Origin: Halichondria panicea
Taxonomy: Eukaryota; Porifera; Demospongiae; Suberitida; Halichondriidae
Assembly: GCF_963675165.1 (NCBI RefSeq)
Contig: NC_087382.1
Coordinates: 2,709,463 to 2,773,462, forward strand
Length of the DNA stretch: 64,000 nt
Direction of reading: 5' to 3'
Numbering within the stretch: the stretch's first letter is position 1; the number at the start of each line of letters is the position of its first letter. Shown here in pieces: positions 52,937 to 61,500 of this stretch. Made by a program: the position numbers and the translations under genes. The notes below the pieces were generated by a model that saw nothing but the letters and a program-made list of their open reading frames with translations, had not been told where the DNA came from and searched no databases.

Positions 52937-53248
52937 TAATAGTACAGTAGTCGTTTAGTTTATTGTCACATGTGCTGAGGCTCGAGGGGGTGGGGCTCGC
53001 TCGCTGGATGCAATTAGCTAAACGCGTTTGTTGTCCCTTCTAAAGACGACCCTTCCCCAAGCCAAGGGCCCAACATCATGTGTAGCTGGGCGGAGCCCGG
53101 CACCCGTTCCCAACGGGTGGCCGGGTGACACGCTTATATAGGATTTGTACTGCTGCACTGAGGAGTGCAGCCCAATCAGATTGCAGTATTGCAAGTGGTT
53201 GGTTAACACCCACTTAGCTAGGTGGGTGTGCAGCTGGGCGGAGCTGCC

Positions 53249-54690
53249 ATGAGCAAAATGGAGAAAGTTACACAAGCTGTCACAGAAGCTGCTAACGAGC
53301 TTGGAAGTAGTCACTTCTTTTCTGAGAGGCAGAGATGTCTTGCTGTATTGCCTACTGGATTTGGAAAGAGCCTTTGCTATGCTTGTTTGCCTGCAGCATT
53401 TGACAAAATATTGGAGAAGGAGAAAGGTTATTCTATTGTAGTAAGTAGTCACTCCTCTGCTGGCCATCATTCATGATCAGGTATGTAAGGCTAGATAGAA
53501 CATACATATAATTATACGTACATGGGAATATGAGCTGTTTACACGTAACTACATCATTCTAAGCTGGATGCTTTTATTCTATATATAGGTAGCCATCTAT
53601 TGTTCTAAAGGCATCTAGCACATATGTCTCGGGCGAGATGTCTGATGCAGCTACAATGGATGCGATCTTCCATGGAAAGTATCAGCTAGTATTCTTTACA
53701 CCTGAAATGATCATCAGCAAGAAGCATTGGAGAAGACTTCTGGGGGGAGATGTGTATGCTAATAGACTCAAGGCTTTGATAATCGATGAAGTTCATTGTG
53801 TGAAGAAATGGTATGTATTTGACTCATTGTTTTTTATTAACATGTGTACCAATAATATTATTGCAGGGGTGAGACTTTCAGGCAAATGCTGTTGAGAATT
53901 AGAGAAGTGCGCAGCCTCATTTCAACATCAGTTCATGTGATGGCGCTAACAGCAACAGCTACCCGAAGTGACATTTCATTCATTTCTCGTATTGTTGGCC
54001 TAAGAAACCCATTTGTCATTACGAGAGTCCCAGTAATCCCAAATTTGATTTATGCTGTTGGATTGTTCAAAAGTATACCAGAGACATTCCAAAACTTGGC
54101 CCAGAAATTGGTAATCGAGAGAAACAAGTTTCCCAAAACAATCATATATGGACGTTCTTTTGGAGTGTGTGGTGACATGTACCTCTTCTTTAAGGATTAC
54201 CTTGGAGCTGCATTCACAAATCCTGATGATGCACCTGATCTTCCTGAATTTCACCTCGTGGACATGTTTACAAGTGTCACTGATCCAGCCCATAAATCTG
54301 AAATCATTCGTTTATTTAAGGGTGATGGCAATCTTCGCATTGTTGTAGCTACTATGGCATTTGGTATGGGTGTTGATTGTCCCAACATTCGGTAAATCAT
54401 TCATGTTGGCCTGTCAGACGATATCAGTAGCTATGTACAAGAGACTGGTAGAGCAGGTCGAGATGGTAAACCATCACGTGTAACCCTTTTAAAGGCAAGA
54501 ATTTACCATCAAGTTAATAATGAGATTAAAGAATATGCTTCAAACTTCAACACTACAGATTGTAGAAGGGATAGTCTTTTCCGAAATATTGACAATTACA
54601 AACATGTTGATCTCGGTTTCAATTGCTTGTGCTGTGATATTTGTTCTAAGTCATGTTTATGTGGACAGTGTGACCTAAGACTTAGTTACT
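53249..54690 (+). pseudogene. RecQ-like superfamily 2 helicase, decayed copy in the DNA element
   Basis: Matches the multi-copy RecQ-like helicases seen in cnidarians and sponges. Visible parts: start MSKMEKVTQAVTEAANELG, motif I VLPTGFGKSLCY, YVSGE-like SSTYVSGEMS, motif II IIDEVHCVKKWGE, motif III VMALTATATRS, motif IV KFPKTIIYGRS, then VDMFTSVTDPAHKSEIIRLF, VVATMAFGMGVDCPN (motif V) and YVQETGRAGRDGKPSR (motif VI). A Cys cluster NCLCCDICSKSCLCGQC ends it. A segment is missing just before motif I, the frame is lost around 53450-53470, and a stop lies at about 54393 between motifs V and VI. It is therefore unlikely to work, unless unrecognised introns remove these. Confidence 0.8.
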
Positions 54691-54727
54691 TCTTTCAGCT
54701 AATTACACATTTTATTTTCATTATTAC

Positions 54728-54973
54728 CTGTGCTTCAAGAAAGCTGCTATATCTACCGAAACATTTCCTGCACATTTTGGGCAATCTGTTTTTATCACTG
54801 CCATTTACAATACTGTTAATGTCGACATCAGCACACATCTGTTCTTCCTCATTCTCCAGTAGCATTGTCCACAGGTCCAACACTTCCTTTCCAGCTGGAC
54901 CATCAAGAGCTCTCCTGTTACCAGGCCTTGATAGCTCATCCCCACATCCAAAACATTGTAGCACTTGGGCCAT
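54728..54973 (-). pseudogene. First exon of a Cys-rich (zinc-finger-like) gene in the DNA element
   Basis: Opens with ATG 54971-54973 (MAQVLQCFGCGDELSRPGN), then LDLWTMLLENEEEQ and LPKMCRKCFGRYSSFLEAQ. It ends at a donor GTAATAATG. The CxxC ... CxxC pair looks like a zinc-binding N-terminal domain. No following exon is found inside the element, which runs straight into the helicase tail, so most of the gene seems to have been lost by internal deletion. It could be the start of the element's transposase. The family is not recognised. Confidence 0.5.
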
Positions 54974-55358
54974 TCTTGCTCTTTTAATTTAGTAGCAAAG
55001 TCATGTTGTTTTCAGTGCCAGCCAGTGTGTTGCAGTGCGGTGCATATTGCGTTTAACACCCACTTAAAATGATTATATTCATGATGCTCCAAGCAGTATT
55101 ACATAATACAAGTACAAATCGTATATAAGCGTATCCCCCGACCTCCCGTCAGGGACGGTCGGGCTCCGCCCAACTACATCATGTGCTGGGTGGGGCAGGG
55201 CTCGTCCACAATTAATAAAAGTGAGCTTGGAAACCTATGTAATAAAGTTGCTAGCTATTGTGCAATTGTATAGACACATAGAATAGTTTGTTCACTCCCT
55301 AGTGTTCTGAAGGACTCTACTGCAACTGAACTACCTCTGTTTCTGCTCAGAAGCAATC

Positions 55359-57920
55359 ATGGCTACCGATACTAAAAAAGCCACATCTCTGTTGCTGACT
55401 ATTCCACTTCTGATCCTAACGCTGGGCCTGTTCCTGGCCATGTTGGGAACAGGTAGGCACTCTTCAGTCTATTGCAGAGCTGTCGTTGTGATGCTATACC
55501 TGTGTGTAACAATAGACTTACGTGGAGCTTCGTGTACAATTAACTAGTTTTCGGGTGTGGCCCACCTAACAATACAAAGCCGAATCGTAGCTATCTATCT
55601 ATGGCCGCTGTGTATATATGTTATATAATCACTCTCTGCAGGTGCGTGGGGCATAGTGGAGGCTATTAACCAAGACCCTTGTGGTAACCGCAACCTGACA
55701 GGTTTGTTGGGCTGTGAAGTCCAGATATCCCTCACATCACAGAGTGGAGACCAACTAACTGACCAACCCTTCGCCTGGTATAACTGGATGGGTACGTGCA
55801 TTGAAAAACACTATCTGCTCTCATATTTCATTTTGTTTGTGTATTAGCAAATCCTTGCGGAGTAGCGGAGTACCTGTGTGTACACCGTACTGATGATGTG
55901 TGTACACAGTGCTGATGATGTGTGATCATGTTGCCTTCCCAAATAATGATGTGTTATAACCTGACTGTCCCTGTGTAGTGGTGTCTACTGTTGTTGGTCT
56001 CTTGTGGGCCGTGGTGACCACTCTAGCTGGACAAGCTCTCCTCTGGACTGTGGAAGAATTTAATAAAGACAACAAGAAAACTGGTGGACAGTAAGTGGGT
56101 GACTATAGATGCATATTGAATAGCCTTGTAGTGTGTGTAATGTGTTACTGACAACCTGACAGTACGTATGACTCTCCCTGTGCAGTGATCTTGAGATGCA
56201 AGAATTACATGGCAGCAGAACTGATGGTTCTGTAGAGGATGTAGACAGTGGAGTCGTGGCTCAGGTAATGGCAGGGGCAGCCCCTTAATAACAAGGGAAT
56301 AATTGGGGGGAGTCCCTGGGGTTCTCCCTTCATGTGCAGTGCTGGTGCTGGTAGGTACACACTCAGACTACATAGCATTGTTGATACAGCTATTTTGGCT
56401 GAATGCCTATTGCATCGTTTGCATGTACTCATTCTTAATCTTAATTCTGTAGAAAACCATCACGATCATAGGCTCTGGTGCAGGGGGAGGTACCAAGATA
56501 GAGCTGGAGCCCTCACCACTGCGGAAACTCACATTGGGTGGAACTTTTGGTCTTTTTTTCTGTCTCTTCTTTCTGGTGTTGGGAATTATGTCACGTGAGT
56601 TTAGCCTGCTACCTTGTGACAGCTACCCATACACACAGCGAGGCCGCATTGTCCAAATAACTTAAATTGCAAAAAAAAGTGTATGCCTAATTTTACTATC
56701 ACCCCCTTCCCCCCACACACACCCTCACACACACACATACACCCACCCACACCCACACACACACATACACACACACACCCTCACACACACACACACACAC
56801 ACACACCCTCACACACACACATACACCCACACACACAGTGTTGTGGGGGATTGCTACAGCGTATGGGAACACCAGGACTGACAACGTCGTCTTGGCAACG
56901 TATGTAACAGTGGAAATACTCACTGCCATTCTACTTCCGATATTTTTCTTCATATCTGGAATCCTATTGGCCGGAATACTCGACTTCATCACGTGGGGCA
57001 GGCTCGATTTGCGTACTCTTATTCCAAAGTTTCTGAGAGTTGTAAAGTTTGAATCTGGATTAAATGAGAACAACGATCCCTTTGATTATTGGGTCATTGA
57101 AGATACCTTCCATTTCCAAGTGGACCAACGGGATCACAGTAATACGGCTGATTTCCGTAACTCGTTTGACAAGTTTGGAGCGACATGGGCTCTCAATATC
57201 ATTGTGTGTCTGGGCATTCATTTGCCAGTGGCTTATTTCGTGGACTACACACTGGACACTCAGGACACTCTCCTAGCTCCTGATGGTTGCGACACTATCG
57301 ACTCTACCTATCGATGCTTTGAGGCTATTTCTCTGGAGCCCGCTGGCTGCATGGACACAAACGGAACTGTACATTGCTTCAAGTTTCTACGATTTGGTGT
57401 AGATGTTGACATCATATCTGCAGCCTCCACAGCCTTTGCTTTCTTCCTCATAGCATCGACTGCGTTCACCTCTCTCTTCACCATCATGAAGATATTGCTT
57501 CACCTCAAACCAACCCGCTGGTGGGGCCTGACTTACATTATTGTTGGTGGACTTGGTTTCCTTGGAGCTATAGGTTTGGTGATATGGTGGGCCACTGGTT
57601 ACGTGGCCCCTCTCATCAACGAGATTATACATTTCAATATCATTAATGTGGCGCAGTTTTTCATGGTGTGTGAGTACTTGTTCATTGTCGGTCTGTTGCT
57701 AGTGGCGGCTAAATGGTGGGAGAATGTGCCCGTAGCTGAATACAAGCCCAAGCAACGGAGGGAGTTGGTTGAATATGTCACTGCTAATCGTGGCGAGGTG
57801 GACAAGGCAGCTAGCGATCACGCCAAGGAGACCATCGCTAAGGATAAAGCAGCGGAGGCCACTGGAGACAAACATGGCAAGGAGGGTGCAGGAGATAAAT
57901 CCCTGACACATAACGCTTAA
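55359..57920 (+). CDS. Unrecognised multi-pass membrane protein (about eight helices)
   Basis: Not recognised. Exons join to about 560 aa from ATG 55359 ([19 protein letters not shown]) to TAA 57918-57920. Hydrophobic segments in order: [147 protein letters not shown]. Between helices 1 and 2 is a loop with two Cys ([16 protein letters not shown]). Between 5 and 6 is a four-Cys loop ([24 protein letters not shown]), suggesting disulfide-bonded outside loops with glycosylation sites. The tail is long, charged and alanine/lysine-rich. It could be a channel, transporter or tetraspan-like scaffold; no motif decides. Confidence 0.75.
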
Positions 57921-58591
57921 TTAGAACATTAGAACATTGGAACATTGGAACATTCGGAAAACTGTAATCTTTTACGAGTATTGCATATATACAATAGCTA
58001 ATTTTTGCTGTTAATTACGTTCACTATAATAGCTGATGCTTCCCTAGCCTCCTTCACAAGGCGAGCGGCCTGGAATCGAGGCTGATGCTTCCCACGCCCA
58101 GTTCCTAATCAGGCCGATTTTTCTTTAATGAAACGCTAGCGACGTTAAGGGTCAAAGGTCATCTTGGGTACGCACATGCGCGGTAGATTCCTCATGCTGG
58201 TACCCATGCAGTCAATGGTGGACTTCTGTAGCCTTCGTTAAGTATATACAGAGCCACTGATATAGCCGTACACTGAGAACCAGTCTCGCTAGCCACTCCT
58301 ATAGACGCTACCCACCTCAAGACACACAGAACAACCAAGGTGTGTGTGTATCTACTCTATAGTATAAACTCCCCCCCCCCCCCAGGCCCTCCATTTGTCA
58401 TAATTGAAGAATGTATTGTAAAGTGTGAGGTTGTAATGACCTGCCGATATTAGACAAATCATTAATTGTTAATGTTAGGTAATGCCGTAGCAGAGGTGAC
58501 GATATTTGACCCCCCCCACACACACACATAAACACCACCCTCACGTCACACACCCCCACACACACACACACCACACACACGCCACACATAG
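57921..58591. other. Intergenic gap with the KPNB1 promoter
   Basis: No gene seen. There is a short tandem AGAACATT/GGAACATT run at 57925-57955, a direct repeat GCTGATGCTTCCC (58032, 58080), an NRF1-like CGCACATGCGCGG at 58171-58183, a C-run at 58371-58383 and CA-rich DNA at 58518-58588 just before the KPNB1 ATG. Confidence 0.4.
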
Positions 58592-61500
58592 ATGGATGTG
58601 GACCAAGTGTGTCAGGTGCTGGAGGCTACTATATCACCAGACACAGCACAGATCCAGCTGGCACAGCATCAGTTAGAGCAAGCTGCCGCTGCTAACCTGG
58701 TACGTGGTATCAGAGCACATGCACACAATAAGAATAGCTATTTATTGAATCATTTACTGGAAACCCTCTCAATTCACACTCGAAATTATAGCACCATTTG
58801 TTAGTGTTGCCTTTACCCCCCCCTCTCTGTAGCCTGCGTTTCTGCTTGCCCTGGCAACGGTCCTCGGTGATGTGGCCAAGTCCAGTACAGCTCGTATGGC
58901 GGCAGGTCTACAACTCAAGAACTACCTGACTAGCAAGACTCCCGAGATCAAGCTGCAATATCAACTGAGATGGCTGTCAATAGACATGGCAGTCAGAGAA
59001 CAAATCAAGAGCATTGTGAGTACACGGTTGGTTGGTTCCGTACATTCAACTATACTTTTAATCAATGGTTCGAGGACTCTTTCAGCTGCCATAACTTTAG
59101 TACCGTTGATCCAATGTCAAAATTTTTATGATTTTCTGAAAGCTTAGAAAGAGACCTTTCAAATAGTGTCATCAAAATTCATATTTGAGAGATTAAAGTA
59201 TTTGTCAATTTGGCCGTACCATGAATAATACAATAGTCCATGGTCCAAGGCCGAAAAATGACAAATTAGGGCCCCAACGAAGTTGTGGATTTGATTACAT
59301 CATTTGAAAGGTATTTTTCTAAGCTTTCAGAAAATCATAAAATTTTTGACATTGGATCAACAGAATTCAAGTTATGGCCGTTCAAAGATGCTCTATAGAT
59401 CCCCTTCATTTTGAGAGTACCGTATAGCGGGTAAGTTTCGTGGGGTAAAAAATTTGTTTAGTCTCGTGGCTGCACGGCATTCCTACGTTCAGATAAGCCA
59501 TGCCTACGATAAAATTTCGTGGAGGTCAGCCTGCCCACGAAAATAACGAATATTTTACCCCACGAAAATTACCCGCTATACGGTACTAGAGTTGGCTCTG
59601 TAACGAGACCATAACTTGAATTCTGTTCATCCAATAATTATTTAGCAATGTTTATGATTTTCTGAAAGCTTACCTTTCAAATGATGTAATCAAAGTTCAT
59701 ATTTGAGAGGTGTCAATTTGGCCGTACCATGGATAATATAGCCCATGGTCCAAGGCCGAAAAATGACAAATTATGGCCCTGACAAAATTTTGGATTTGAT
59801 TACATCATTTGAAAGGTATTTTTCTAAGCTTTCATAAAATTTTTGACGTTGGATCAGCGGAATTCGAGTTCTGGCTTGTTGAAAGATGTTCGGAATCTCA
59901 CTATAATTATTGGTGTAATGGTTTGGGGACTCTTTCAGCTGCTATAGCTTGAATTCTGTGATTCCGATTTTCTGAAAGCTTAGGTTCCATAGCATGAATA
60001 GGTTTAGTACTAGTTATGCACGTGATTAAGCCGACCTGTAGCTCTGTCCATGAGCATCAGGTGCGCAACATGTGCAGATATTATGTGCTCCAAGGTTTTT
60101 ACTGATCAGTCGACCTTTGCCCCCACATTGAGTGATCCTGGGACCATGGAACAGCTGCCAAGAATTGTGTCACATTCGTTTTATAGCGTTAATTCATACG
60201 CTCTTGTACTGATTTTAATATTTCTTTCTTTTAATTGAATGTTTTTCTCCCCCCTACGGTGCAGATTCTCTCCACTCTTGGCACAGAGGCGAGTCATCGC
60301 TCAGCCTCACAGTGTGTGGCCTTCATAGCAGCTGCTGAATTGCCTCAGGCCCAATGGCCGGGCCTGATCCAAGCTCTCCTGGTCAACATGACTACCAACC
60401 CCACCACTTCTAACACCAAAGTCACTGAGAACTTGAAGGAAGCATCACTGGAGGCCATTGGCTACATCTGTGAGGAGCTGGTGAGTGAGAGGTGTGTGTG
60501 TGTGGGTGGGTGGAGGGGAGCCGTGGCTACTACTATCAGTCTAGATACGGGCTTCAGTAATGTGCCCACAATTGAGGGTTAGAGGGGTGAGTGAAGGGGA
60601 GCCGTGGATGCTACTATCAGTCTAGATACCGGCTTCAGTAAGGTGCCCACAATTGTCAATTTAACACACATTGTTTTGTAACCCAACGCATGTGGATAAT
60701 TTGTGTCTAATACCAACCATAATTATCCCTGTGTAACAGTGAACATCTGTTATCTTCATGACTAATATATCCTCCCTTCTATAGGAGCCCCGGTTCCTGG
60801 CCGCCCAGTCCAACGAGATCCTCACTGCCATAGTACGAGGCATGAGCAAGGACGAGCCCACTCAGAGCAACACTGTCAAACTAGCCGCCACCAAAGCTCT
60901 CCTCAACTCACTAGAGTTCACTAAGGCAAACTTTGAGAAGGAGGTACGTACATGTGTTGTCATGACAACCCGCTGTACCGTCTATATAGTAATGGTTTTG
61001 AACAATTTTCATTTGAATTCTAATTTTTTTATTGTGTACCACTCGTGCAGACGGAGCGTCACATTATCATGCAAGTTGTGTGTGAAGCCACTCAAGTGCC
61101 ACACGTGCCAGTACAAGTGGCAGCACTACAGAACCTGGTCCGCATCATGGGCCTCTATTATCCTCTCATGGAGGCGTACATGGGACCAGCACTGTTCGCT
61201 GTAAGATATCTACTGCTGTATTTATGCGAGACTCTAAATATACAACATTTGGATATTTCTCCCACATTATAGCACGATATCGTTTTGTGTACACAAGTTT
61301 TTCAAACCTTAATTATTTTTAGTGGTGCCTTAAATCGAATAGTTATCATGATCTGTGCCCATCCCCTCTTTCTGCTAGATCACCCTCGAGGCAATGAAGT
61401 CCAACGTTGATGAGATAGCTCTGCAAGGGATAGAGTTCTGGTCCACTGTTTGTGACGAGGAGGTGGACTTGGCCATTGAAGCCGCTGAAGCCAAGGAACA

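Larger units (their letters stand above)
53077..55184. mobile_element. DNA element with about 74 bp inverted ends and two inward-facing genes
   Basis: The left end (53077-53150) and right end (55111-55184) are inverted copies. They share GCTGGGCGGAGCCCG / CGGGCTCCGCCCAAC, CGCTTATATA / TATATAAGCG and GGATTTGTACT / AGTACAAATC. Each end contains a hairpin (CCCGGCACCCGTT / AACGGGTGGCCGGG on the left). A decayed RecQ-like helicase reads inward from the left and a Cys-rich exon reads inward from the right. The middle and the rest of the right-hand gene are missing, so this is an internally deleted copy. The superfamily is not certain. Confidence 0.6.

Noticed and set aside
53249-54690. Host RecQ (BLM/WRN/RECQL) gene
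   Set aside because: The motif set and Cys tail fit the multi-copy RecQ-like family instead, the frame is broken, and the copy lies within inverted ends.
60050-60238. Small protein [15 protein letters not shown] in a KPNB1 intron
   Set aside because: The same frame recurs in the second 160 bp repeat copy; no splice link to KPNB1 and nothing comparable in the protein family.
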